Below, one piece after another: positions 51,402 through 60,206 of a DNA stretch of 64,000 nucleotides. The position numbers and the translations under genes are program-made. The notes beneath the pieces are model-generated. The model made no database searches. It was not told the origin of the DNA and saw only the letters and a list, made by a program, of their open reading frames with translations. This DNA comes from Chitinophagaceae bacterium UBA4411. Lineage in GTDB: Bacteria > Bacteroidota > Bacteroidia > Chitinophagales > Chitinophagaceae. The first letter of the stretch is position 1. Each line of letters opens with the position of its first letter. The DNA lies in NCBI GenBank assembly GCA_002400415.1, contig DGQP01000014.1:343107-407106 (forward strand), read 5' to 3'.

Positions 51402-52604
51402 ATGCTATCTGCTGCCGTCAGAACATACCGCAATGCATATACAGGTCTTTCAAAAGATACCTGGTTATTATCGCTGATCATGCTGATTAACCGTATGGGC
51501 ACGATGGTTGTTCCATTCATGACCCTGTACCTCACAAGTCCAAAAATGGGTTATAGCATAGAGCAGGCAGGTATTGTATTCGGTCTTTTTGGCGCCGGGG
51601 CTTTCAGTGGCGCCTGGCTGGGGGGAAGGATGACCGATAAGCTCGGGTTTTACCCTGTTCAGCTGGTTACGCTGGCAGGAGGTGGTATTCTTTTTATTGT
51701 ACTTGGGCAAATGAAAAGCTACAGCCTTATCTGCATCTTCACATTTGCTGTCAGTTTTGTGAACGAGGCATTTCGTCCTGCTAATTCCACAGCTATCGCA
51801 TTTTACAGTAAAGAATCAAACCGAACCCGGTCCTATGCATTGAACAGGCTCGCCATTAATATCGGCTGGGCAATAGGCGTTGCCCTGGGAGGGTTTATCT
51901 CTGATTATAAAATTGAATTATTATTCTGGGTGGACGGATGCACCAATATCTCTGCAGCACTGGCTATGTGGTTCTTTTTAAAACCGGTCAATTACAAACC
52001 AGTTCAGCAAAAGAAAACTAAAGAAACTAAGGCTATGTCTGCCTATAAAGACAACACCTATCTTTTATTCGTTTTAGCGACCATGCTTTTTGCTGCCTGT
52101 TTTTTCCAGCTATTTACCAACCTGCCTATATATTTTGAAAAATATCTTCGTTTATCCAAAACCTATATCGGGCTGATCATGTCTGTCAATGGAATCATCA
52201 TTGCTGTGGTGGAAATGGTGCTTGTATACAAGATGGAAAACAAAGGAAAGAATAGCCTATTAATTACATCCGGCGTTGGCCTGGTAGCCCTCTCTTTTCT
52301 AATGCTGAATATCCCGGGTATTGGTGCCACAATAGCTCTTATAATGATTATTGTAGTCACTTTTGGCGAGATATTCTCCATGCCTTTTATGAACACTTAC
52401 TGGATCAGCAGAACACAGCCATCCAACCGCGGTGAATATGCCGCCCTTTATACAATGGCCTGGTCAGCGGCCCAATGCATGGGGCCTCTGCTGGGTGCGC
52501 AAATAGCTGAACGGGCAGGTTTCAGCATCCTCTGGTGGATAGTGGGCGCCGCCTCCCTTCTGGCTTCTTTTTCTTTCTACAGGATATTAAGGAGCAGATC
52601 ATAA
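51402..52604 (+). CDS. MFS transporter (drug:proton antiporter type)
   Basis: A 400-residue, 12-helix transporter. It has GMVVPFMTLYLTSPKMGYSIEQAG-type helix 1 (M-G-T-M-V-V-P-F) and the loop GAWLGGRMTDKLGFYPV between helices 2 and 3, the RP-type motif FRPANSTAIAFYSKESNRTR in helix 4-5 region, and NRLAINIGWAIGVALGG. This is the MdtH/YdcC-like group, often efflux pumps. Substrate is not known. tRNA-Lys follows 35 bases downstream. Confidence 0.87.
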   Translation: MLSAAVRTYRNAYTGLSKDTWLLSLIMLINRMGTMVVPFMTLYLTSPKMGYSIEQAGIVFGLFGAGAFSGAWLGGRMTDKLGFYPVQLVTLAGGGILFIVLGQMKSYSLICIFTFAVSFVNEAFRPANSTAIAFYSKESNRTRSYALNRLAINIGWAIGVALGGFISDYKIELLFWVDGCTNISAALAMWFFLKPVNYKPVQQKKTKETKAMSAYKDNTYLLFVLATMLFAACFFQLFTNLPIYFEKYLRLSKTYIGLIMSVNGIIIAVVEMVLVYKMENKGKNSLLITSGVGLVALSFLMLNIPGIGATIALIMIIVVTFGEIFSMPFMNTYWISRTQPSNRGEYAALYTMAWSAAQCMGPLLGAQIAERAGFSILWWIVGAASLLASFSFYRILRSRS

Positions 52605-52639
52605 GGCTGAAAAGATTATTCCCTTATTTTTACGTTTCT

Positions 52640-52712
52640 GACTCCGTAGCTCAGTTGGTAGAGCTACTGACTCTTAATCAGTAGGTCCAGGGTTCGAGTC
52701 CCTGCGGGGTCA
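52640..52712 (+). tRNA. tRNA-Lys (anticodon CTT)
   Basis: A 73-base cloverleaf. Acceptor GACTCCG pairs with CGGGGTC with one G-T pair; D arm GCTC-AGTTGGTA-GAGC; anticodon arm ACTGA-CTCTTAA-TCAGT gives CTT; T arm CAGGG-TTCGAGT-CCCTG. Discriminator is A. CCA is not encoded. It reads AAG codons. Confidence 0.95.
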
Positions 52713-52999
52713 CTTTTTGGAATAGAAAAATTTTCAGCTGTTAAATTTTCAATAACTAATATAATTAACTGGAAATCTGATACAAAGAACAACTACTCAC
52801 TACAATCTTTCTCCTCAATTGAAAATTTATTCTACCGGTTTTTTCAAACTCCCTAATTTTGAGCCCTGCTTCTAACCCACCCGATTCTTACCATTACCGG
52901 CTGATTTGAGGACCCGTTAAATTAAAAAGTAACTACCCATTAAGGACTGGCGTATTGACCTGTAATTTATTTCAGAACGTTCAAAAAAGGGAGGAATGT

Positions 53000-53269
53000 A
53001 TGTATACCTATGATTTGCTGGAAACCGGTTGTTACTATCTGGTGAGGGAGAAAGCGGACTCACCCATTACTCTTATCAAAATTGCAATGGCTACAGACCA
53101 CTGCCTTTTTGTTCAACGTTATGATGACCTGGCAGAAACTGCGTGGAAATTGAAAAAGGACCAGCTGGCAGATATTATTGAGTGCCTGAGTGATGATGCT
53201 GTGAAGGCATGGGAAGAACATTACAGGAGCAATGAAGGCGCTTATTATGAAGAGGATGATGAAGAATAA
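53000..53269 (+). CDS. Hypothetical acidic small protein
   Basis: An 89-residue acidic protein (YTYDLLETGCYYLVREKADS, KDQLADIIECLSDDAVKAWEE, ending YEEDDEE). It has no signal peptide. The ATG at 53000 is chosen because AGGGAGGA, a strong Shine-Dalgarno match, lies 5 bases upstream; the open frame begins at a TTG 15 codons earlier. Function unknown. A terminator hairpin follows, touching the next gene. Confidence 0.65.
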   Translation: MYTYDLLETGCYYLVREKADSPITLIKIAMATDHCLFVQRYDDLAETAWKLKKDQLADIIECLSDDAVKAWEEHYRSNEGAYYEEDDEE

Positions 53270-53296
53270 AACCCATCCATAAAATTTTACCGGCGG

Positions 53297-53338
53297 GGTT
53301 GATGAAAGCAGTTATATTTAATTCATCAACCTTTTTTT
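53297..53338 (+). terminator. Terminator-like hairpin touching the next start codon
   Basis: GGTTGATGAA and TTCATCAACC form a perfect 10-bp stem with a 15-base loop, followed by seven T residues; the next base is the A of the ATG at 53339. It may terminate the 89-residue gene, attenuate the downstream peptidase, or both. TATATTTA in the loop may be a -7 element of the downstream gene. Confidence 0.75.
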
Positions 53339-54823
53339 ATGCCTATACACTATTTTAAAAAAACAACCCCGCTATTCGCGGGAATTTTCTCGGCCTGCCT
53401 GCTGGCTGCCAAGCCTTCATCAGCGCAACCCGATGATTTATTACCGAAAGATTACCTCAGCAAAGAATTTCATGCCAGCCGCAGGGCTGCTCTCCGGGAA
53501 TTGCTGCCGGATAATTCCGTGATGGTGGTTTTCGCCTACCCCACCCGCACATTTTCCAATGATGTGGAATATCTCTATCATCAAAACCCCGATCTCTACT
53601 ATTTCACAGGGTATAAGGAACCCCATTCTGTCTTTCTTATTTTCAAAAATGAACAGACCGACTCTGCCGGCAGGCATTTTAATGAACTTCTCTTTGTGCA
53701 AAAAAGAAATGCTGCCGCTGAACAATGGACTGGAAAAAGGCTGGGGACTGAAGGAGTAAAAGAAAAACTCGGCATCAGCTCCGTTTACAATGGCGAGGAT
53801 TTTAAAAAACTGGGGCTGGATTTCAGCAAATTTGCTAAAATTATTTTTGACCGTTTCCCCCTGGATATACCGAATGACCCGAGGGACAATGCAGACCTGT
53901 TTGATCTTATCCAGCAATTCAGGCAAAAAGCCGGAGTTCCGGATGAGTATGCAAAGGATCAACGATTTGACACAAAAGCTTACCGGGATATGACTGCCCG
54001 GCTGCGGGAAATAAAAACTGCGGAAGAACTGGTATTACTTCGTAAAGCTATTGAAATATCCTGCCAGGGACAAAATGAGGTCATGAAAGCTGTCCGCCCT
54101 GACATGTCTGAGCTGGAGATCCAGGGACTGCATGAATATGTTCATAAAAAATATGGAGCTGAAGAAGTAGGTTACGGGTCCATCATCGGCGCTGGCGAAA
54201 ATGGCTGTATTCTTCATTATATGGAAAATACAAGAACAAAAGTTGGAACCAGTATGCTGCTGATGGATGTGGGAGCTGAATATCATGGCTACACGGCCGA
54301 TGTAACAAGAACAGTACCGGTGGACGGCAAATTTTCGGCTGAAGAAAAAGCTATCTACCAGCTTGTATACGATGCTCAGGAAGCTGCGTTTAAGCTGCTT
54401 AAAGACGGTTGCAAATGGGCCGATATCAATAATGCCGCACGCAAAACAATTACTGCCGGGCTGGTAAAGCTTGGCGTTGCCAAAACAGAGGAAGAAGCGA
54501 ACCAGTACTACCCCCACGGCCTTGGTCATCACATTGGCCTTGATGTACACGACCGGGGTACTTATGGTGAATTGAAAAAGGATATGGTAATCACAATTGA
54601 GCCTGGTATTTATATTCCTGAAGGAAGCAAATGTGATAAAAAATGGTGGAGTATCGCTGTAAGGATTGAAGATGATGCATTAATAACAGAAACCGGTTAT
54701 GAGCTGCTTTCTGTTTTTGCTCCCCGGAAAATTGAAGAGATTGAGAAAATGATAGCGCAAAAGAGTGCTGTTGATGACTTTAAATTACCTCCTTTAAAAT
54801 CAGCTGAGAAAAAAGGATTCTAA
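53339..54823 (+). CDS. Exported Xaa-Pro aminopeptidase (M24B)
   Basis: A 494-residue metalloprotease removing N-terminal residues preceding proline. Signal peptide about 1-30 (GIFSACLLAAKPSSAQ). Metal ligands are all present: D310 and D321 (MDVGAEYHGYTADVTRTV), H397 (HGLGHHIGLDVHD), E421 (TIEPGIYIPE), E444 (RIEDDALIT). The N-terminal creatinase domain occupies about 40-215. Start follows a hairpin directly, so translation signals are weak. The family normally acts in cytoplasm; here the signal suggests periplasmic peptide use. Confidence 0.94.
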   Translation: MPIHYFKKTTPLFAGIFSACLLAAKPSSAQPDDLLPKDYLSKEFHASRRAALRELLPDNSVMVVFAYPTRTFSNDVEYLYHQNPDLYYFTGYKEPHSVFLIFKNEQTDSAGRHFNELLFVQKRNAAAEQWTGKRLGTEGVKEKLGISSVYNGEDFKKLGLDFSKFAKIIFDRFPLDIPNDPRDNADLFDLIQQFRQKAGVPDEYAKDQRFDTKAYRDMTARLREIKTAEELVLLRKAIEISCQGQNEVMKAVRPDMSELEIQGLHEYVHKKYGAEEVGYGSIIGAGENGCILHYMENTRTKVGTSMLLMDVGAEYHGYTADVTRTVPVDGKFSAEEKAIYQLVYDAQEAAFKLLKDGCKWADINNAARKTITAGLVKLGVAKTEEEANQYYPHGLGHHIGLDVHDRGTYGELKKDMVITIEPGIYIPEGSKCDKKWWSIAVRIEDDALITETGYELLSVFAPRKIEEIEKMIAQKSAVDDFKLPPLKSAEKKGF

Positions 54824-54871
54824 TAAAGATCAGACAATTCCGGATTTTTTACAGACAATACATTAACAAAT

Positions 54872-54902
54872 CAAAAGGGTCGCATTAACTGCGGCCCTTT
54901 TG
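54872..54902 (+). terminator. Terminator after the aminopeptidase
   Basis: CAAAAGGGTCGCA and TGCGGCCCTTTTG pair with one G-T wobble around a 5-base loop; the 3' arm ends in TTTT. Confidence 0.75.
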
Positions 54903-55029
54903 CATGCTTTCGCCCTTTCATTTACTCTTTCAACAGGCCAGCTGACGTCAGGGAAAAATAATAGTCATTGTAACATCGAACCGTTGGCAAATATATTGGA
55001 CAGCTGGCCCGGGAAAGTAACAAATTAAA

Positions 55030-55055
55030 AAAGCCGCCCGTTTAAGGGCGGCTTT
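55030..55055 (-). terminator. Terminator of the 1319-residue gene
   Basis: AAAGCCGCCC and GGGCGGCTTT form a perfect 10-bp stem with loop GTTTAA. On the minus strand the stem is followed by TTTAATTTG, giving a six-T run. It lies 23 bases past the stop. Confidence 0.88.
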
Positions 55056-55077
55056 GAACATATATCTCTATCCAGGA

Positions 55078-58000
55078 TTAATGTGAGATCACTACCAAAC
55101 CTGAAGTTATTTTGTCGCTGAATCTGTCTTCAACTTTCACTACATATATGCCTGCAGCCTGACCAGAAAGGTCAAAATCCATGCGCAGGTATGGTCCGTT
55201 AGCATCAGTCAGGACAAATACTTTCTCAACGATACGTGCACCGGCAGAGTTATAAACTGCTACGATCCTCTTCTCAGTCGGGTTACCACTTGAGTACAAC
55301 CTAACCTGGAACTGGCCGCTTGATGGGTTCGGGTAGATCCACAGGCGATCAGAGGCTTCACCGGTGATTGTTACAGAACCAGCAGATTCTGCAGAGCATC
55401 CGTTCACATCAGTAACTCTTGCATGGTAAGTGCCTAGTCTGTCAATGGTAGCTGTAAGCACATTGCCTGTAACAGCTGGAGAAACAGGTGAGCCATTCAA
55501 TGTCCATGACCAGCTGGTTGCAGTTTGCGCTGCAGGGATGCTGGTAGCTGTTATGGTTGTAGTCTGTCCCGGAGTTATAGAAGGATCAGCATTTGCCAAT
55601 GTTACCACCGGCAGTGCGTTTACTGTAAGTGACGCTGCACTTGAAGTAGCTGTTGTTCCGCAAGGAGCAACTGTAACTACCACACGGTACAAGTTACCGC
55701 TCATTGAAGTTGTTACACCAGGCAAAGCCAATGTAGCAGATGTGGCACCGGCAATGTTAGTATAAGTACCACCGCCATTGGTGCTTACTTGCCACTGGTA
55801 TGTTGGACTATTGCCTGTTGCGGTTACACTGAATGAACCAGAAGCTCCGGCACATCTTGTGATATTAGCCGGCTGAGCCGTAATAGTAGGAGCAACATTT
55901 ACAGTCAGTATAGCACCCGCACTTGTAACCGGCGGAGGGCACTGGCCATTTACAACCACACGGTACCTGTAACCACTCATAGTAGTCGTTACTCCGGTAA
56001 GTGTAAGTGTAGAGGTTGTTACACCAGCATAAACCCCTCCATTTGCAAGGTTAGAGTAGCTTCCGCCACCATTAGTACTAACCTGCCATTGATATGTATT
56101 ATTCAATGGAGTTGTTGTTACACTAAATGATGCATTACCTGCATCACAAGCAGATACGCTTTGAGGTTGTGCAGTAATAGCAGGAGCAGGCACAACGTTG
56201 ATTGTAGCAATTCCCGTGTTACCTGTACCAGCACATCCATTAGCGCCAGTTACTGACACGATGGTATAGTTAGTAGTTACAGAAGGCGAAACCTGTATCG
56301 GGGTGCCACTTGTATAGTTACCATAAGTGGTATTAGTTGTCCCGTTGGAATAAACCAGCGTATACGGGGATATACCACCTGTAATGTTCACATTGAAAGT
56401 TGATACCGTATTGGCACAAACACCAGCCAAAGGCCTTCTAACCTCAACGTCATCAAGACCAATATTGTCTGAATTAGCTCCGTTGGGACCGCCATTTTCA
56501 ACAAAATATCTGAAAGCCAGCTTACCAGTCGCAGGGCCTGACAACCCGGATACCGTCGCTGTATAGCGTGTCCAGACGGCAGGGAATGCTGTTGAGTTGT
56601 AAGTAGGATTAATATCCAACAACAATGTTGTAAAATCACCTACGCTGGTAGCGGTTGCTCCGGCATTTACACTCGTACCATTGGAACTAAATCTTAACTG
56701 AAGCCTGTCTGCAAAACCTGCATTAGCTGCAATCGCCCAGAATACAATTTCATCACCGTTTTGTATTGTAACCTGTGGTGAAAACAACCAGTTACTTAAA
56801 GTTGCAGTTCCGGAGCCTGATAAAAATGCACATCCCCTGAAATCAGCACCAGAATGAGATGTGAAAGTGCCACCAGTCGTACCCTGGTACCAATCATTAA
56901 AAGGAGGAACACCCGCAGGACTGCTTAAATTCTGTTGCACCCAACCTGCTGGTAATGGCACTGCGTCAAAACCTTCTGTTAATAAGGTTGTAAACGCAGG
57001 AGGGGCCGTAATTACAGAAGCTGTTGGAGCACTATTAACAGTTGCAGAAGCAGTGTTAGAACATCCGTTAGCAGCATACCCTGTAACAGTATACGTAGTA
57101 GTTACTCCTGTGGAAGCACTAACAGTAGCACCGCTTGTTGAACTCAATCCTGTAGCTGGAGACCATTGATAAGAAGTTCCACCAGTTGCCGTTAAAGTGG
57201 CAGGAGAACAGCCGGCGCCGGTTACAGCGATTGTTGGCCGCGGTAGAACAGTAACAGTTACATTATTATCACCAGCACAAGGGCCTGCACTAATTGTCGC
57301 AGTATAAGTTGTAGTTGTTGCTGGCTTTACCCAAATTGCGTCAACGGGTGTGCCTGCAACATAAGGTATAGTAGCTATAGAGTTCGTAAACATACTATTC
57401 GGAGAAGCAGGGTTTTGAGTCCATACAGCAGTTGGTAATATATCAAATGTAATAGACCAACCACCAGTGATAGCACCTAAATCTCCTCCGGTATCATCCA
57501 CAACAAACAATTTCCAGTCTCCATTTGGATTTGCCCCTGTAAATGCTGTACCAAGAACTCCATTAGTAATACTTGCTACACTGCCAGGACCTGGTGCCGG
57601 GAAGTTATCCGGAGAATTGGGGCTTGTGGGTTTAAAAGTACCAGTTACAATTGGGGTGGGTACAGTAGCTGTACCAGCATCACTGATTGTAAGATTCACG
57701 CCTGATATTGCAGAAGTTCCTCCGGCATCAGATAGAATTACAAAATTCTGGCCTGTTGGTGATTGCAGCAATATATCAATATCACTAGGCCATGTGTGTT
57801 CAAGTCCGTTTAATGTTACTGATTTAACATAAACACCAGCACCAGAAGCAGGTAAGCCGGAAACAGTAATGTTGGATGGATAAGGAGTAGCCGCTCCCGA
57901 ACTTGGAATAGTAATACTTGCAGAAGAACTAAAAGTAGAGCTGACAGCACCTGATGGAGTAACAGCCAAACGCTGCACCGTTCCCTCGCAAATAGTAGCC

Positions 58001-59037
58001 ACATCAGGACTTAAACAAGTACAGGACGTAACAGTTACTGTTTGTTGACCGCAGGGTCCAGCACCGGGAGCACAACCACCTTCACCCCTGGCATAATATG
58101 TAGTAGTGGCAGCAGGGCTAACAGTGATGGAATTGCCAGTCCCAACAGGTGTTCCACCGCAGGAGATTGTGTACCACTTCCATTCAGAGGCACCATTTAA
58201 TGAACCTCCAATAACACTTAATGTAATTGAAGAGCCTGCACAAGTACTGGACGGTACAGAAGAAATTACCGGTGCTGTAGCAGAGCTGCCGGCAGAACTG
58301 ATTGTATAATCAATTAAAAAAGGCATATCCTGAGGACCGACATCATTAGTTGCGCCAACACCCGACCAGGCATTAAGAGCAATGTCATGTTGTTTCGCAT
58401 TACTTCCCGCAGGAGAAGGCTGACCAAGGATGGTAACAGGAGGGGAAAAATTGCTCGTTACTCCTGCAACAGTACCTAATGCCCACTCAATCCAGTAGTT
58501 ACCGGGTGCTAAGCTCAAAGACGACATATTTGCTTCTACTTTCCATACTTGTCTTGCTGTTCCAGGCGTTGCATTTGCAATCCTGTAAATTGATGCTGTG
58601 CTCGAAGCGGTAAATCTGTTTGTTGCAAAATCACCAAAAACTGGTGTAGGATTACCAACAGATGGGTCCGTATTAAATATCTTTATAAATACCCTGTTAA
58701 ACGGAGAAGTAGCTCCGACGTAATTTGAAGAGTACCCATAAAAAGTAAACTTAGATACGTTCCATGCTCCACAACCAGAAGGAACAGTAAAGTTGTCAGC
58801 AATACTGATTGAAGCATCAATATTGGCACCAAATCCAAAATTAAGATTGGTTGCGTTCATCTCACTCCATGTAAATCCGGCGGGAGCCGCTGTACCATTA
58901 GTGCTGGTTGCGCCCGTGCTTAAAGGTCCATTTGCATACTGCTGGGCATTGGTGTTAGTTACCAGCCCAACAAGTATTACAAGAACAAAAAGCCCTTTAC
59001 ATAGGAGGTTTTTAGTTGCATTGTAAATTTGTTTCAT
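55078..59037 (-). CDS. Large multidomain surface protein with P-domain and T9SS type A signal
   Basis: A 1319-residue secreted protein. After a signal peptide (about 1-32) is a beta domain (to about 245), then an Ig-like domain, then a proprotein-convertase P-domain (about 370-540; HTWPSDIDILLQSPTGQNFVI, GDWKLFVVDDTGGDLGAI, GWSITFDI). An Ig-like module and a cleaved-adhesin/MAM-like domain follow (about 675-870; GADFRGCAFLSGSG). Two near-identical Ig-like repeats lie at about 955-1145 (each with TYQWQVSTNGGG). The final ~85 residues are a T9SS type A sorting signal (LWIYPNPSSGQFQVRLYSSG, AGIYVVKVEDR). No catalytic domain is visible. It probably acts in adhesion or matrix. A lone transcription unit. 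Confidence 0.9.
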   Translation of the reverse strand: MKQIYNATKNLLCKGLFVLVILVGLVTNTNAQQYANGPLSTGATSTNGTAAPAGFTWSEMNATNLNFGFGANIDASISIADNFTVPSGCGAWNVSKFTFYGYSSNYVGATSPFNRVFIKIFNTDPSVGNPTPVFGDFATNRFTASSTASIYRIANATPGTARQVWKVEANMSSLSLAPGNYWIEWALGTVAGVTSNFSPPVTILGQPSPAGSNAKQHDIALNAWSGVGATNDVGPQDMPFLIDYTISSAGSSATAPVISSVPSSTCAGSSITLSVIGGSLNGASEWKWYTISCGGTPVGTGNSITVSPAATTTYYARGEGGCAPGAGPCGQQTVTVTSCTCLSPDVATICEGTVQRLAVTPSGAVSSTFSSSASITIPSSGAATPYPSNITVSGLPASGAGVYVKSVTLNGLEHTWPSDIDILLQSPTGQNFVILSDAGGTSAISGVNLTISDAGTATVPTPIVTGTFKPTSPNSPDNFPAPGPGSVASITNGVLGTAFTGANPNGDWKLFVVDDTGGDLGAITGGWSITFDILPTAVWTQNPASPNSMFTNSIATIPYVAGTPVDAIWVKPATTTTYTATISAGPCAGDNNVTVTVLPRPTIAVTGAGCSPATLTATGGTSYQWSPATGLSSTSGATVSASTGVTTTYTVTGYAANGCSNTASATVNSAPTASVITAPPAFTTLLTEGFDAVPLPAGWVQQNLSSPAGVPPFNDWYQGTTGGTFTSHSGADFRGCAFLSGSGTATLSNWLFSPQVTIQNGDEIVFWAIAANAGFADRLQLRFSSNGTSVNAGATATSVGDFTTLLLDINPTYNSTAFPAVWTRYTATVSGLSGPATGKLAFRYFVENGGPNGANSDNIGLDDVEVRRPLAGVCANTVSTFNVNITGGISPYTLVYSNGTTNTTYGNYTSGTPIQVSPSVTTNYTIVSVTGANGCAGTGNTGIATINVVPAPAITAQPQSVSACDAGNASFSVTTTPLNNTYQWQVSTNGGGSYSNLANGGVYAGVTTSTLTLTGVTTTMSGYRYRVVVNGQCPPPVTSAGAILTVNVAPTITAQPANITRCAGASGSFSVTATGNSPTYQWQVSTNGGGTYTNIAGATSATLALPGVTTSMSGNLYRVVVTVAPCGTTATSSAASLTVNALPVVTLANADPSITPGQTTTITATSIPAAQTATSWSWTLNGSPVSPAVTGNVLTATIDRLGTYHARVTDVNGCSAESAGSVTITGEASDRLWIYPNPSSGQFQVRLYSSGNPTEKRIVAVYNSAGARIVEKVFVLTDANGPYLRMDFDLSGQAAGIYVVKVEDRFSDKITSGLVVISH

Positions 59038-59070
59038 AAACTATATTGATTTGTTTTGGTTTTAGGAACA

Positions 59071-59346
59071 TCAATTCTCTTTTTTTGCTTTACTTTTTTC
59101 CTGAGGAACAGTTTCAGCAACTGGCTCACGTAATAATGCCTCACGCTTTTTTGCCAGCTCAGCTTTTTCTTGCTCCGTCATAGGCTTCGATTGTGCAGTC
59201 CTGGAAGCGGTTGCCGGTTCGGGCCTTTTTACTTCCTGAGCAGGAGTAACTTTAGCAGGTTGAGATTTCTTCCTGGCTGTATTCTGAGCAGAAGAAACCC
59301 CAACAAAAGCTACAAGCACAATACCAGTTAACAGTAGTTTTCTCAT
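59071..59346 (-). CDS. Small exported hypothetical protein, Lys/Glu/Ala-rich
   Basis: A 91-residue protein with a clear signal peptide (MRKLLLTGIVLVAFVGVSSAQ). The mature part is low-complexity and charged (PAKVTPAQEVKRPEPATASR, EQEKAELAKKREALL) without cysteine, so probably unfolded or coiled. It lies upstream of the giant T9SS gene by 33 bases on the same strand and may be in the same transcript. Confidence 0.6.
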   Translation of the reverse strand: MRKLLLTGIVLVAFVGVSSAQNTARKKSQPAKVTPAQEVKRPEPATASRTAQSKPMTEQEKAELAKKREALLREPVAETVPQEKSKAKKEN

Positions 59347-59570
59347 GTTGTGTTTTTTAATTGTTATTACAAAATTGGTATAAGAATATTAATCATTGTC
59401 AATGGTAACAAGAGGGGGTATCGAATCCGGTAACTAACTAATGGAACTTTTGCGGAAGAAAATTGAGATTCATGATTACCTAAAATACCAAGGTAATAAC
59501 AACAAAGTAGACTTTTCTCATGCGTTAGTTTATTAGCAGTTGAAATTAAAGATAGGAGTTTTTTAAACAA

Positions 59571-59596
59571 AAAATACCTGCTTTTGCAGGTATTTT
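59571..59596 (-). terminator. Terminator of the DUF3276 gene
   Basis: AAAATACCTGC and GCAGGTATTTT, 11 bp, loop TTTT; on the minus strand T-rich TTTTTTG follows. Confidence 0.78.
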
Positions 59597-59615
59597 CTTT
59601 TCTCCAATTATATGA

Positions 59616-60050
59616 CTACCATTTATCTACCTCTTCCGTGCTGGCATCTGAGACATTTTTTATTTCTGTCACCGGGGCTGCTGCCGGCTGTTCTGCAACC
59701 GGGGCTTGCCCAACTTCTACAGTTACCTGTTCGCCGCCTTCCGGCAGGCCTTCTTCTGTTTCATCGTGATTGAATGCGTCAAAATCAAAATCAGGCATCA
59801 ATTCTGTTTTCACATAGTCAACCGCCTCGGTCAATGCTTTGATGAATTTATTAAAATCCTCCTTGTATAAAAACACCTTATGCCTGTCATACCCGTTATC
59901 ATCAAATCGCTTCCTGCTCTCGGTAATAGTCAGGTAATAATCATTACCGCGGGTTGCTCTTACATCAAAAAAATAAGTCCTTCTTTTACCAGCCCTGATC
60001 CTTTTGCTGTAAATGCTTTCCATTTTCTTGTCATTGTTCTCGTACGCCAC
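59616..60050 (-). CDS. DUF3276 (PUR-domain) nucleic-acid-binding protein
   Basis: A 144-residue protein. The PUR-like core is IYSKRIRAGKRRTYFFDVRA, DYYLTITESRKRF and HKVFLYKEDFNKFIKALTEA; PUR domains in bacteria bind single-stranded RNA or DNA. The C-terminal 50 residues are acidic and alanine/proline-rich (EEGLPEGGEQVTVEVGQ). GTG at 60050 starts the open frame; ATG at 60023 is the alternative. A TATATTTG box is 48 bases before the GTG. Confidence 0.88.
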   Translation of the reverse strand: MAYENNDKKMESIYSKRIRAGKRRTYFFDVRATRGNDYYLTITESRKRFDDNGYDRHKVFLYKEDFNKFIKALTEAVDYVKTELMPDFDFDAFNHDETEEGLPEGGEQVTVEVGQAPVAEQPAAAPVTEIKNVSDASTEEVDKW

Positions 60051-60098
60051 AGTTATAAATTTTGCAGTTTAAAAATTTACTTTAGGTTTTGGAAGTCA

Positions 60099-60106
60099 CA
60101 AATATA
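60099..60106 (-). promoter_or_regulatory. -7 box (TATATTTG) of DUF3276
   Basis: TATATTTG on the minus strand matches TAnnTTTG. No certain -33 element. Confidence 0.45.
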
Positions 60107-60206
60107 TAGATGTTTTTGATACAGCCAAATCCGGGAATGATTTGAAAAATATTCCAAAAACCGGCATCCCCGTTTCCTATTACATTTTATTCATACATGA
60201 TCATCC

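Noticed and set aside
55430..58309. Several open frames and periodic repeats on plus strand inside the giant T9SS gene
   Set aside because: They are shadows of a Thr/Ser/Ala/Val-rich coding sequence with Ig-like repeats, not separate genes or a CRISPR array.
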